The notes under the pieces: generated by a model | What the model saw: only the letters and a program-made list of their open reading frames with translations | Told to the model about the DNA's origin: nothing | Database searches by the model: none | Translations under genes and position numbers: made by a program | Shown here: piece after piece, positions 1 through 12,097 of the stretch | Position numbering within the stretch: the first letter of the stretch is position 1 | Layout of the letters: every line of letters starts with the position of its first letter | Assembly: GCF_949628215.1 (NCBI RefSeq) | Contig: NC_134311.1 | Coordinates: forward strand, 12,958,582 to 13,022,581 | DNA length: 64,000 bases | Direction: 5' to 3' | From: Phalacrocorax aristotelis | Lineage: Eukaryota > Chordata > Aves > Suliformes > Phalacrocoracidae

Positions 1-604
1 ATATTTTCAAAATGGAGAATTGCTGGCAAGCCTGTAATACCGCAGAGGGGAAATCCCTGGAAATACTAGGCCAGTCTGGCTTCTTCTTGCAAGCCAGTAG
101 AACCCTGTGAGTGTCAATCCCCTTCAGCCCATACAGCCTCCAAATGATCTAAAGGTCTTTCCTGTTTCTCCTTCGGAGAGGCAGAAGGTACATCAGTGTA
201 ATTGCTATGTGCTGCAGGCTGTTTGCCTCCATCAGCTCTCTGCAGCCAGAGCAGCTTAACATGCACTTAAGGGAAGTCAGGTGATGACTACATGTGGAAC
301 ACCTCACTGCATTATTGCCTCTGATGCCCTCTTGCCATGGGAGCAACCGACCAGACCGCCTGTGACCTGGTTGTGCATCAAGGGGCAGCCAGCCCTTGCT
401 GTTTCAAAGAGCAGCCATGTCCAGCCTCACCAAGGATGGGTCCACAGGTCCCCTTGAGTCTGAGCAGGTTTAGCAGCAAGTTCCTCAGCAGCTGCGCACA
501 CATCAGCCCACTGGCCAACTCTAATATTGGCTACCATTTTATTGCTAAAAAAGACCACTGCTGTTTGTAACTGGCAGATGGGAATACTCAGATAAGGTCA
601 TGGT

Positions 605-645
605 TTTTGTTTGTGGGGTTTTTTTTGTTTGTTTGTTTTTGTTGA
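605..645. repeat. TTTG/T-rich simple repeat
   Basis: A short low-complexity run of T tracts interrupted by single G or GG, with several tandem TTTG units. It is typical of a decayed poly-A tail or microsatellite. No flanking retroposon body was recognised. Confidence 0.6.
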
Positions 646-1555
646 AGCAAACACTTCAAGCAGACTTTCTTGGAGAGGTTTATTTATGAGAGTGGAGGAC
701 AGCATCTGGCCATTAAGGATCAGGACTCTGCCAAGGTCCCCTTGGACCAACCAAGAGTGGATGGTGGGGAACTGATGCAGGACAGTTTCCCTCCACCCTG
801 TTTTTTCTCAGAAGGTCTCTATCACACCTGCCACAACCCACCCCACCCTCCAACAGCTTCCCCATCAAAACCCCTTCTGTGGAAATCAGGGCCCACCAGG
901 GTGGGATGAAGACTTTGTGCTGTGCAGCTGCTGCGCGGCATGGATTACAGAAACATCAGAGGAAGTGAACTGCCCACAACATATGAGAAGCCTGCAAGGT
1001 CATGTGCAAAGTCTATCTTAGCTTGCCCCTGAGGCAGCTGTCTCTCACTCCAAAATATCACCTTCACTTCTGGGGATTTGCCAAAGCCATCAGTTCTCTC
1101 CCTTAGTCTCTGTCACACTGAAGCACCTGTGTGCCTGGACACCTGCAGCTCACAGCAGAGGAACCTGCTCTGTACTCAAGCGTTACACCCCCAAAACATG
1201 GTCCATCCACATAGCACTCAGGCATCTGGCAGTCCAGACAGCCCACAGGCAAGGGAGAACTGCCCTTGCAGAGGCACCACAAAGCAGTTCATGAGGCCAG
1301 CCCCCTGCCCAGTGCCAACCCACCTAGACGGAGACTCACAGAAACCTGCCAGTCAGACAACACAAAATCCACTCATTATCCAGCTACTAACAGATGCAGC
1401 AGACAGAAACATTCAAAATACTATCCATTCCTGGCATTTTCTGAGCAAGAAATCTGCTCGGAGGGGACAAACCAACATAGTGAAGAGACAGTGAGAAATT
1501 TCCGACTGGGGGGAAAGGAGAGTGAGAAATCCACCACATCTGGAAATACCCTTAC

Positions 1556-1831
1556 CTGCTATCAGGACACCCACCTGCTGCACAGACACAGGCAGCAACC
1601 AGTCCAATCAATAGGACAGTGAGCAACGCTGCTGGCCAGGCTGGTGCAGAGGGCAGCGGTCTCCCTTTGCCTCTTGCAAAACCAGCACACTCATGCAGAG
1701 CTGCTTTGCCTCCAAGGAAGAGGTCAGAAGGAGGTTGGGGCTGAGCTGGGGTGCAGGCAGCAGAACTGTCTGGCTCTTTGTCCAAATGTCTCCAGTGCCT
1801 GGGCCTCTCATTTCCCAGGTCTACAGCAGCT
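1556..1831 (-). other. Weak candidate exon encoding a hydrophobic segment
   Basis: On the minus strand an open stretch of 276 bases (92 codons) runs from an AG acceptor (CTCCTAG) to a strong donor (GCAG|GTAAGG). Its phases match at both ends. The translation has a proline- and alanine-rich front part and, near its end, about 20 hydrophobic residues (ALLTVLLIGLVAACVCAAGG) that could be a membrane segment. I do not recognise it. The acceptor has a poor pyrimidine tract and there is no ATG in frame within it, so it may be chance. Confidence 0.2.
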
Positions 1832-3560
1832 CTAGGAGATGTCGGGGTTTGATTTGTTGCTATGGCATAATGGATTGAATGAATTTGAAATGCCTCTCAT
1901 TGATGGAGCTATAGCTTGTCTGCAATAATGCTAATTCACCAAACAACACCAGCACAGATGAAAACACCTCCCTTTTGCCTTGTCTCTAAGAAGCAACCAG
2001 CTCCACCCTATTCCACATCCCAAAGCCTTCCTCTAGCGTTTCCTGAAATGCTCACACCAAAACATGAACTCCCTGCATGTCTCAATCAGTCCCTCCCTAT
2101 CTCTCTGATCAACCCAGAATTGATCTGAGCTCTCCAAAGAACGCACAGCCAGGGGGAGAACAAAGGGAACAACAGGGCTACACAGGCTGCTCCCTTTGTT
2201 AAGCCACCGGGGAGCCTGCGTTGGGAAGCTGAAAAGACAACCGACACCCAACCTCCCCCAAAGCGTTCTCCGAATTCTCTGCAGAAATCACTTTCCTCGA
2301 GCACCCAAGAGGCCAGAAGAGGTTAATTTGCCTGGACGGGCTTCTCTTTACAGGGACTGCAGCAAATACGGTGCCTTCTTACGAGATGTAAGTGAACAGG
2401 GTTATTCGGAACAGCCAGGATGCTGCAGGGCTGTTTTTCCACGCTCCACTGCAAGACAAGGAGGGCACCACTCCCTGCAGGGTGAACAATGGATGTTCGG
2501 CAAGACACTGCACGTAGCTGCCCTCCCCAGGCCACGGAGGGACTTGTTTGCGAAGTGCTGTCATCATTACATACCCCTTCACAACAGCCTGCCTTCGCCC
2601 CTGACAGAGCTGCGGCTCCAAGCCCAGACCCGCGGGGGAGAAGCCGTGCTCCAAAGCTGTGCTGCCTGAACCTAAGACGCCCTTCAAGGGCTCGCCCTGG
2701 AGGCGAACTGGCACCAGGAGACCCCGCTGCCAGAGATCATCTCCCAGATGTCGCTTATGCGGCTGTCATCGTGCTCCACGCAAGCTGTGACCTGCACTGA
2801 TATCAAGCACCGAAAATCCCCACGGCTCCAGCACAGAGGGGCCAAATTCGACACTCACAGGCACGCACAGAGCCACAGATGAGGTTATGGTATTACATCG
2901 TAAGCAAAGTTGCACAGATGCCACACCGTGGCACCCCTGCAGCGGTGTGCATGGTCGGCAGGAAGCGGAGCAGCTCCCCGGGGCTGGCGGCACGATGCTG
3001 ACTCCCACCTGCCTCAAACCGGCAAGAAGCCCTGTTGCACCTCGTAGCAGAGCCCGCCCGGCCACAGACCCCTCCGCCCCGGGGCCGGGGTCTCCGACCG
3101 GGGGCCGGCTCTCGGTCCGCCGCGCTCCGCACAGAAAATCCCCCCCCCACCCCCCGCAGTTACCTGCGGGAGCGGCCCAAGGGCAGGACGGTGCTGGGGA
3201 GTGGGAACCATGCCCGCGGAGGGCGCGGCCAGCACCGCATCCCCGGCCTCCGGTGCCCCCGCGGCGGCTCCGCACAAGGCGGGGTGGGGCGGGGGTCTGC
3301 GGCACCCCACGGCGCGGGGCTAAGGAAGGCGACCCCCGCTCCGCTCCCCAGTGCCGCCGGGCTCCGCGGGGGCCGGGGTGTGGCAGGTGCCCCGGCCGGC
3401 CCTGCCCACGCGCGGCCCGGCCCCACTACACCCAGCGCCCCCAGCAGCCCCCTCGGTCTCATACCTTTCCGCTGGCGGCGGGGGTCCGGCAGCTCGAAGG
3501 GCGTGCGCGTGGGAACGACAGTGCGTGGGCGTGCCGTGCTGTGCCCGGTCCGCCTGCAGG

Positions 3561-3596
3561 CCCCGCCCCGCCCCGCCCCGCCCCGCCCCGCCCCGG
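3561..3596. repeat. (CCCCG)n GC-box array
   Basis: About seven head-to-tail CCCCG units give overlapping GC boxes (CCCCGCCCC) of the kind bound by SP1/KLF factors. They lie upstream of the leftward donor at 3465 in that gene's orientation, so they may be core promoter elements. The same run would be prone to length variation. Confidence 0.7.
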
Positions 3597-3718
3597 CCCG
3601 TCCCCCGAGCCGCACCCCGCAGCCGGGAAGTGCCGGCGGGGCTCGGGGGCTCCGCGCTGCCCCCCTGAGGCGGAATCCGAGCCCCCGGGGCTGCGCAGCG
3701 CCTTTCCGGGTCGGGGGG

Positions 3719-3739
3719 ATCCGGTCCGGTCCGGTCCGG
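3719..3739. repeat. (CCGGT)n short tandem repeat
   Basis: About four direct units of CCGGT sit inside the CpG island. It is a short microsatellite in a GC-rich promoter context. Confidence 0.6.
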
Positions 3740-3800
3740 GTGTGCCCTTACCCCTGGGCGCGGTCTGCCGTGGGAAGCTGGGGACGTGAGGCGAGCCCCT

Positions 3801-5037
3801 CCGTAACCACAGCAAAGCGCTCAAGCACCTCCCCTTTCCCTGGGCTTGGGGAGCCAGCCGACCTGGGCCAACATGCACAGCTCCCCATCACCATCATCAC
3901 TGCGGGTGAGTCCCCCAGCTCTGTGTCTGGACGAACATTGTAAAGGCTAGGTGCATTTTCCTAGGAGATCATCCCGACAGCATCAGGACTTTGACATCAT
4001 CTGTGCAGAGGGCACCCACAGGCCTTGCTTTGTCTCACAGAGCTGCTGAGGGAATGGCAGCACATTCTCATACCCTCAATGCGACCACTGGGTACTGGGC
4101 ACTGCACCTGGACACCACACATGCTCCTGCAACACATATTAGTGTGCCAGCCTTAGCTGGCAGCCTCTGGCTGGCTCAGCAGTCCCTGGCAGATGAAAAA
4201 GTACTGGCCCATGTGGGCCCAAGGCTGCGGGGCCTTCACCTTCTTCATAGCTCTAGAAAGCTTCTCACGCCTGCAGAGCTCTCACCTAGACTTTGGGGTT
4301 AGGTGGTACCTTGGCAGCACTACAAGCCCAGCTGGTACCCAACTGGATGAGGAGTTTGGCAAGTCGACAGCAACACCCAAGATCAAGGGGCAGAGGAAAT
4401 CTCCTTGACCAGGTCACCCGCTCAGCTAACACCGGTCTGGCCCTGCTTGAGCAGAGCCTGAGACAGCTGGCTCGTTCGTCTCCCATGTGTTAGTCCTATC
4501 AGGCTGTGGGTAGCAGCATCAGCTCTCGGCTGAGCCAGCAGGTGTGACAACACTGTGAGACTGGGTGTCCTTCACAAGCGAGATGCTGCAGTTCAGGTGT
4601 GTCTGCTTTGATTCTGTGGTGGTCAGACAGGAGTCTGACAGTCCCTCAGGGCAGCTGGTCTTTTTGGGGAAGGAAAAGCAAGCCCTTGACGAGAGCAGTC
4701 CCACTGAATCCTTCAAGGGGGTTGAGCAGAATTTCAGAAGCAACCAGCAGCCCCAGGAGTCATGTCCATGCCTTGCTGCCAGGTGCCAGGCTGGGACAAC
4801 CCAGGAGACCGAGGCAGTTGATCAGAGACACAGCTGTTGAAAAGCACTGTCCACAGAGGGAGTGCAGGAAGCAATCTAGCAGTAGATACATATTGTGGCT
4901 GCTTGTGCAGTAGCTGTCCTGGACCTGCCCTGCCTACAGGAATTGAGATGACTTCTGGAACTTCTCAGAACCCTTGCAGCACATGCTCACATCTTCACCA
5001 TGGAGAAATATGAGACAGGTCAGGTGCTGACGCACAG
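3801..5037. other. Intergenic, nothing recognised
   Basis: Between the CpG island and the CR1 element there are only short open frames without family resemblance. If the island is the promoter of a leftward gene, this is its upstream flank. Confidence 0.45.
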
Positions 5038-6840
5038 ATAGAATTGTTAAAGTTGGAAAAGTCCCTTAAGATCATTGAGTTCAACTGCTAACCTATCACT
5101 GCCAAGTCCACCACTAAACCATATCCTCAAGCACCATGCCTACCCTTCTTTTAAATATCTCCAGGGGTGGACACTTAACCACCTCCCTGGGCAGCCTGTT
5201 CCAGTGCCTGACAACCCGTTCGGTGAAGAAGTTTTTTCTAATGTCCAACCTAACTTCCCCTGGCACAGCTTGAGGCCATTTCCTCTCATCCTATCACTTG
5301 TTACTAGGGAGGAGAGTCCGACCCCCACCTCACTACAACCTCCTTTCAGGTAGTTGTAGAGAGCGATAAGATCTCCCCTCAAGCATCCTCTTCTGCAGAC
5401 TAAACAACCCCAGTTCCCTCAGCCGCTCCTCCTAAGACTGGCTCTCTAGACCCTTCACCAGCTTCATTGCCCTTCTCTGGACAGGCTCCAGCACCTCGAT
5501 GTCCTTCTTGTAGTGAGGGGCCCAAAACTGAACACAGTACTCGAGGTGCAGCCTCCCCAGTGCCGAGTACAGAGGCACAATCACTGCCCTGCTCCCGCTG
5601 GATACACTATTCCTGATACAAGCCAGGATGCTGCTGGCCTTCTTGGCCGCCTGAGCACACTGCTGGCTCATGTTCAGCCGGCTGTCAGCCAGCACCCCCA
5701 GATCCTTTTCCTCCAGGCAGCTCTCCAGCCACTCTTCCCCAAGCCTGTAGCATTGCATGGGGTTGCTGTGACCCAAGTGCAGGACCCGGCACTTGGCCTT
5801 GTTGAATCTCATACCGTTGGCCTTGGCCCAACAATCCAGCCTGTCCAGGTCCCTCTGTAGGGCCTTCCTACCCTCGAGCAGATCAACACTTCCACCCAGC
5901 TTGGTGTCATCTGCAAACTTACTGAGGATGCACTCAATCCCCTCATCCGGATCATCAGTGAAGATATTGAACAGGACCGGCCCCAACACTGAGCCCTGGG
6001 GAACACCACTCGTGACCGGCCGCCAGCTGGATTTGACTCCATTCACCACCACTCTCTGGGCTCGGCCACCCAGCCGGTTTTTAACCCAGCGCAGAGTGCA
6101 CGTGTCCAAGCCATGAGCAGCCAGCTTCTCCAGGAGAATGCTGTGGGAGACAGTGTCAAAGGCCTTACTGAAGTCCAAGTAGACAACGTCCACAGCCTTC
6201 CCCTCATCCACTAAGCAGGTCACCTTATCATAGAAGGATATCATGTTAGTGAGGCAGGACCTCCCTTTCATCAACCCATGCTGGCTGAGCCCGATCCCCT
6301 GGGTGTCCCGCATGTGCTGCGTAATGGCATTCAAGATGATCTGCTCCATGACCTTTCCAGGCACCGAGGTCAGGCTGACAGGCCTTCTGACCCTTCTTGT
6401 AGAGAGGCATCACATTCGCTAGCTTCCAGTCATCTGGGACCTCCCTGGTTGACCAGGACTGCTGATAAATGATGGAGAGTGGCTTGGCGAGCTCCTCTGC
6501 CAGCTCCCTCAGTATCCTTGGGTGGATCCCATCTGGCCCCATGGACTTGTGAACATCCAGGTGGAGGAGCAGGTCAGTGACTGCTACCTTTTCAACAACT
6601 GGGACTTCATTCTGCATACTATCTCCATCTCCCAGCACAGGGGCCTGACAACCCCGAGGATGACCAGTCTGACTATTAAAGACTGAGGCAAAGAAAGCAC
6701 TAAGTACCTCAGCCGTCTCCTCATCTTTCGTGGCAAGGTTACCTTCTGCATCCAACAAAGGAGGAAGGTTCTCCCTGGCCCTTCTTTTGTCACTGATATA
6801 TTTACTATTTCCCATGCTTCCTTTCACACGTGCTATGCTT
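5038..6840 (-). mobile_element. CR1 LINE, 5'-truncated, minus strand
   Basis: This chicken-repeat-1 (CR1) non-LTR retrotransposon reads right to left. It keeps the C-terminal end of the endonuclease-RT protein and a CR1-type 3' untranslated end at about 5038-5430. Reverse transcriptase signatures are visible on the minus strand, including [13 protein letters not shown], the PQGSVLGP block and the catalytic-type FADDTKL. The frame is broken near 6250-6360, where two overlapping open frames (6246-6890 and 5432-6364) must be joined by a shift. The upstream endonuclease is missing, as is usual for truncated insertions. It is a dead copy. Confidence 0.92.
5432..6364 (-). pseudogene. CR1 reverse transcriptase, C-terminal remnant
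   Basis: An open frame of 310 codons carries most of the RT domain: SKAFDTVSH (palm motif A), [10 protein letters not shown] (motif B) and FADD (motif C). These are followed by the C-terminal region typical of CR1 ORF2, with [11 protein letters not shown]. It is not a host gene. The frame starts inside the domain, because the preceding part lies in another frame (6246-6890). Confidence 0.9.
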
Positions 6841-6890
6841 CGGCCCTGATTGAGCTGTAGAAGATTGCATGCAGGACTGACGGGGGACAA
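6246..6890 (-). pseudogene. CR1 reverse transcriptase, N-terminal remnant
   Basis: This open frame carries the linker between endonuclease and RT and the RT fingers. Its recognisable stretches include NAFFASVF-like AFFASVFNS, GPDGIHPRIL and [16 protein letters not shown]. After about residue 165 the translation loses CR1 similarity because of the frameshift, and the true continuation is in the 5432-6364 frame. The first ~25 residues probably lie outside the element. Confidence 0.85.
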
Positions 6891-9243
6891 AGGTATCTTT
6901 GAGATTATTGGTGTGAAACATTTCTACTGCCTGCAGCACTGTCCACTGCAGGCATGTAGCTATGCAAGTGCCATTCCTCAGAGCCGTTTTAGGTGCTGGC
7001 AAACTGAATGGTTTTGCTGCCCATTGCCCTCTGCAGTCCAAGACTGGGAGTTTGGGACTGGTGTCTGTACTGGAGTATCTCAGTGAATGGGGTGAAATCT
7101 ACTCTCTGTCATCTTTCCTGGGACTTCTCAACTGGTCATCCAACAGCAAGGGCCTGGCTGAGCAACTGCTGCTGACAGCCTGTGTCCATGGAGATCGCTT
7201 GTGGCAAAGAGCACTCCACGCAACACTAGTCATGCTGTGTAAAGGGCCTCCAGCAGCCCCGAAGAAAACACTGTTGTTAATGCTTTCTGTTGGGATCCAA
7301 TGGCAGAAGTTGGAGCAGTGTGCCCTGTAACTCTCTGCTATCCCACATGCTTAAGTGCCAGAAATCGGGCCAGATGTAGGCTAGTGTCACATAGAGACCT
7401 CTCCTCCCAGACCACGCAAATTAATGAAAAGTGGAAAGCTACACCACAGACAGCAGAGTTTGTTATGGAGGGGAGCCAGGCGGCAGCACAGCCAAATGCC
7501 ACCACCATTGTCCTGCTGCTAGCCAGAAGCCACATGCAGCACTGCAATCTGCAGCAAGCTGCTGGTAAGAGCAGAGCCAGCACCTGTTGTGGCTGCTCTG
7601 TGTTGCAGGAGCCATCCGTGTGGCCGCATTTGTGCCGTCTGTGCATCTTTGGATAAAGTGCCTCTCACCTAGCTGGGAGCAGCTCCCAGGGAGCAGGGTC
7701 CTGCCTTGCAGGAAGCGGTTACAGAAGTGTATGAGATGAGAGAGAAGGAAACCAGCTTTCTGCTTGGTGATACACCTTGCAACCCTAGGAAGAGCATGAC
7801 CAGTTTGCAGACACGGGATCAAGCAGATTTAGTTCAAGGCTATGTTGTACTGGTGCACAGCACTGAAGAGGAGGTGCTGCAGCAGGCACTGTACCATGCT
7901 TCATCCCAGTCTGCTCAGGACAATGGGCCTGACATGCCCGTGGTGGGTTTGGATGGAGCTGTGTGGAGGAAGCCGCTAATTAGTTATACCAAATTAGCAT
8001 CATATTTAAGAATAACTTCCCTAGTTCCCACCTCTCCCGCTGTAATTATTTCCAGCACTGCCGAGTTCAAGATCACTGACTATGCCACATGTGTGGGGGT
8101 GGGTGGCACAGAGAGGTAGGATGGGAGCTGGGCCCACACAACACTCACCAGCTTCGGGGACTCATTTGAAAAACTGTTGTGATGGCAGTGTCAAAACTGG
8201 AAGTCTTTTCAGAGTCTGTGGCATCTGCATTCCCCCTCAATGTGCAAGAGCTTTTATCACATTGAAAAATGTTAAATTATGGGAAGATGATGCAGAAAGT
8301 ATCCATTTTAATTTCCTTTTGGAACTTTTCCTCCCTGCATTTTGCAGGGAGGAAACAGAATCACTTTACAAAAGAAAAAATAAAGGTATTATTTTCAGCA
8401 GGGGGCTGTGACATTGAGCCAAGTACTATTTTTTCCCAAGGGACCTTGAAATTTTATTTAACTTACCTCAGATGTTGCCTCAAGTCTCAAAGCTTCCTAT
8501 CACCTTGACACCAGAACATGCCATCGAGGTTCTGTATTATGAAAATTAAGCTTAAAACCAGAGCAGATACTGATCCACCAGCTGGAATCTCAAAGCCAGG
8601 CTTCATGCTTGGCAAGAAGCCATCAGTTAACAACAAGAAGAAATAGGGATTTTGTCTCAATGGTAGCAGACCACATGCCTAAAGCAAGCATCTGGCTGCA
8701 GTGGCAGAGGGGACCCTTCACCCCAAATGTGCTTGCCACTATTAGTGATATCTCCTCTTCCACTGACTAACCTGGTGTGCCATTTTCCTCTCTGGAGAGC
8801 TTCAGAGGCTGAGCACAAAGCACACAGGGGTATTCTCTCAATTTAGCATCTCAGTGCGGCCCACAGCCCCTCACTGAACTCCAGGAGCAAGGTTAAATTA
8901 CCTCAGTGGTCATTAAATTACACCAGCTCCACCACTATGGCCCTCGAGTGAGAAAGTGGTTTGTCATCTTGCACCTGGCATGTCCCTGGGCCAGAGAGAG
9001 CTCATGTTCTGTGGAAGAGCTCTTAGCACTGAGAATCAGCTGGAGAAGTCCCAGCTTTGGCTCAGGCCACCAAAGCAAACTCTTAAATGGGAAGAGAGCC
9101 AGCGCCAGGTCTCATGTCTGTGACTGCTGCAGGAAGGTGCCCAGCCTGCGCTGGAGCACTGCAGGATAGCTCAGCTACAGGGTGTTGTTGCTTCTCGCTA
9201 ATGGGCAATGCCTTGTCCCGTAGCTCTCTCCTTCACCCGGGAT
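6841..9243. other. Intergenic, nothing recognised
   Basis: Short open frames on both strands (for example 7706-8119 plus) show no domain or family resemblance. I saw no LTR, LINE or RNA gene. It lies beyond the 3' end of TBC1D2. Confidence 0.45.
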
Positions 9244-9267
9244 ATTTATCCCGAGCTCGGGATAAAT
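9244..9267. repeat. Perfect 24-bp palindrome
   Basis: The arm ATTTATCCCGAG is followed directly, with no spacer, by its exact reverse complement. A third copy of the core CGGGATA lies immediately to the left (9238-9244). Together the core occurs three times in alternating orientation within 27 bases. The function is unknown. Confidence 0.85.
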
Positions 9268-10370
9268 GTTAACCCAACACAGAAGCAACTTTCCCAGGAA
9301 TGCCTCTTTCCAGGGCAGCATGCCAGGGTACAGGAGTAGATCAAGTGTCTTTGCTGTGCACCAGTGCTTCTACACCCAAGGGTTTAGCTGCAGCATGTAG
9401 AGGTAATGGCAGTTCGGCCCAAAGACCCTTCCAGCCCAGTACCACCCAGGGCCAAAAACGGGTGAAGATGGGAAGCTCCTGGCTTCTACCTCTTTGCAGC
9501 TCAGGGACTTACTGAGCCAGCAGTGGCTTTCTGTATGACCAATTTGTCCTCTCAAAATCATATAAACTCTTGATGGCCCCAAAGTACTGCAACAAGGTGA
9601 TCTACAGATTAATTGCACACTTGGCAGGGGGGAAGTGGGGTGGAAATTGAAACCATCCTTTTTAGGGTTGGAGGTGGTATCCCAAGGTTTAGATTAATGC
9701 AGTGAGAGAAGGCTTAATTTAAGAAGTAGTGCTATGCACACAGGAAAGCTCAACAAGGCTCTAGGGTGCAAAGACACCTGTCTTATCCACAGGCGCCAGC
9801 ACATGCAGAGGGAGCTACTGCACTGTGCAACCAGTTCAAACTGTTTTCCAACCACAACAGCTGGCCATGGCAGCACCAATTATCCTGGTGCACTTCATGC
9901 AAAACACCCCAGCACTGACAAGATACTCACATACCTCACTGGTCTTCCAGAGGCCCAATAGACGTGCATAGAGCAAAGTTAACCTCTCAACCTAGCCAAC
10001 ATCTTGTGACATGAGTTCAGTGCTTTGCAGTAGCCCTGAGGTTTGTGGAGCAGAAGGGGAGTGGAGTTTGGACCAGGAGGACATGCTAGCTTGGCTCCAA
10101 GGTGCAGGTCTGCATGGGCCTTGCAGATACTCATGCAAGTGCCACAGTTTAGTAAGGAATGATCACAAGTAGCTGGCTGGTGGTATGACCAGAGGAAACA
10201 GCCTGCAGTGAATATGCATGTGGAACAAAACCAAGAGCTGGTGAAGACACAACAGAAGAGAAACTTCTAACAATCCCAAGATGTCCTTCCCTTGAGATTT
10301 CAGTTAAAAATTATTTTCAGAATTTCCCACTGGGGACAACAGCCTGGTCCTTATGACTTCTTCAGAAAAT
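9268..10370. other. Intergenic, nothing recognised
   Basis: No coding, repeat or RNA signal was recognised between the palindrome and the proposed TBC1D2 polyadenylation signal. Confidence 0.4.
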
Positions 10371-10376
10371 TTTATT
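10371..10376 (-). terminator. Candidate TBC1D2 poly(A) signal
   Basis: AATAAA on the minus strand is the first perfect hexamer downstream of the TBC1D2 stop codon, about 1.5 kb away. G/T-rich sequence follows it in transcript direction. Whether the transcript really ends here cannot be told from DNA alone. Confidence 0.4.
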
Positions 10377-11895
10377 TTTTAACAGGTCATTATATACCAC
10401 ATAGACCAATGTTTGTTTATATACTGTAGACATATGTCAGACTATGGCTTGGTGTCATAATGAATGTTCCAAATGCCTTTTTTAAAATCCATATGGGCAG
10501 GATGAAGGAAAAGATTTTTAAGCTGTTGCAAAACACTTTAGGAAAAATACAGTAGTATGTATACTTCTAATTTCCATGGTCTTGATTTAAAAGATAATGC
10601 CTTTCAAAAGTCCATAACAGTCCATGCACATAATGAGTATTAGAGAAATAGATAATGAGTAAATTTGATCGGCAATATCATCTGTAAAGAAAAACCTTCT
10701 GCCTTTTGAGCTTCTCTAGCTAGGTGGCATCTTTTTAAAACCAGTGCATTTTTTTGACACATTGTGGTAAGACTCCAGCATCATTTTCTTCTTGTCCCAC
10801 ACTTTCAATGTGTGCATCTGTCAGTGACATGCAGGGGGTCCACCTCACTCTTGCCTATCTATCCACTCCTCCCAAAACCTCTTTTCCACTTTGATTACTT
10901 CCATAATGTGTGGTTGACCTACACAGCTCTCTCCCAGCTCAGAATTTTATGATTATTTGAAACTGGTCAATTTGCCCAGTTATGCTGAAGGCAGAGCTGT
11001 GGCAGACCACATGTCTGAGGGCAAGAGAGGCTGGTGCTGTTTCCACTGGAGTCTGTGATCTTGGCTACAGCCCACCTGGCTAAGAACAGGACAAGTTATG
11101 AATGCTTCTTCCCCCTTCTGCAAACACTGATGACTTTATACCACATGAGGTTTAAAGGATGCATCACCTGCTGAATAGGCTTGGGTTCAAGGGCAGTCTA
11201 AAAGCATAGAGCAGAGTCCCGCTTACAGCGGGGTCTGCTGCAGGCTGTCAGTGCCAGCGCTGCGGGCACACCTGGAATAAAGCACCACTCAGCAGGCAAG
11301 TGGGGCACCAGGATCTGGCACCATGTTAGGGAAAAGAAGCTGCATTTATCTGAAGCACTTGACTCATCCAGGGTCTGTGGAGGACTGAGCTGCACAGACA
11401 GAGCATCCAACCCAGGGAATGGGCGAGGCAGGGAGGCAGGGGAGAAGGCTTTCAGACCCCATTCCCAGAAGCAGGCGAGGTATCTCTGTGTGCTAGACCC
11501 ATGGAGGCCAGCTCTTTGGTTCAGGGGAAATTAATGGGTTGTTCTAAAGAACATCAAGCCATCTTTTCTGACCTAGTCCACATGGTTTTCAGGTTCACCC
11601 CCAGAGCGCCATATTCTATGGGTCAAACACCTTTGCTACTGCAAACTCCTACACAAAAGACCTCCTCCCTCCTATTATGAATGGGAGTCAGAGACAGAGA
11701 TATCAATGTAGAAACCAGCACAGGAGGAGCAAAACTGTGAGGCAGAGAGAGACGACCACATGCTCATGCCGGCCAAGTGTGAGGCAATCAGAAGACTCCC
11801 GCTGTGTCCACCTTTTCCCCTCTGCTCCATCTCTTACAGGCAGCTGCTACTGAAGATCTTCTGCAAGATGGAAGTGATGACAAAATCTGTTTTTG
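10377..11895 (-). other. TBC1D2: Probable TBC1D2 3' untranslated region
   Basis: This is the stretch between the TBC1D2 stop and the first downstream AATAAA. It is A/T-rich from about 10380 to 10760 and contains no recognised repeat. The extent rests only on the hexamer. Confidence 0.4.
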
Positions 11896-12097
11896 TTAAA
11901 TCTCTTCTTCCTCTTCACTAACAACATCCTTCAGGTCCTGAGGCCCCTGTTCTGCTCTCTCTTTTACATAGGCTGCCTTGATCTGTTCCAGCTCACACAG
12001 CTCTGCCTCCAGCTCTTCCCTGTGCATTGACCGCCGGTTCCTCAGCAGTTTCATGGGGAAGGGGTTTAAGTCATTGAAGGCAATGTTCATCAGCTTC
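11896..12097 (-). CDS. TBC1D2: TBC1D2 coding exon 13, with stop
   Basis: Residues 862-928 and TAA. It begins KLMNIAFNDLNPFPMK, continues as a basic helix (LRNRRSMHREELEAEL) and ends with an acidic tail EEEEEI. Acceptor CATAG. Confidence 0.95.

Larger units (their letters stand above)
1..2990. other. Unannotated flank, no recognised gene
   Basis: No reading frame here resembles a protein family I recognise, and I see no LINE or LTR homology. There is a T-rich microsatellite-like run of TTTG units at about 605-645. A weak minus-strand exon candidate at 1556-1831 is listed separately. If the CpG island at 3.0-3.8 kb is a leftward promoter, this stretch would be the first intron of that gene. 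Confidence 0.5.
2990..3800 (-). promoter_or_regulatory. CpG island with leftward first-exon donors
   Basis: This is a very GC- and CpG-rich stretch with a tandem array of GC boxes, as in a vertebrate housekeeping promoter. On the minus strand it holds two good splice donors, GGAAAG|GTATGAG with the exon ending at 3465, and CGCAG|GTAACTG with the exon ending at 3164. They could serve alternative first exons of a gene transcribed to the left. No coding exon of that gene was found in the window. In human, CORO2A begins just downstream of TBC1D2 on the same strand, which makes CORO2A the first guess, but nothing in the sequence proves it. Long open frames inside the island are composition artefacts. 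Confidence 0.55.

Noticed and set aside
1078-1494. 138-codon plus-strand frame
   Set aside because: Unrecognised composition, no start context or neighbours supporting a gene.
2887-3943. Long open frames of up to 302 codons on both strands in the CpG island
   Set aside because: They are proline/arginine-rich, overlap each other in all frames and match nothing; GC-rich sequence simply lacks stop codons.
7706-8119. 137-codon plus-strand frame
   Set aside because: No domain, no splice context and no family resemblance; length is within chance expectation.
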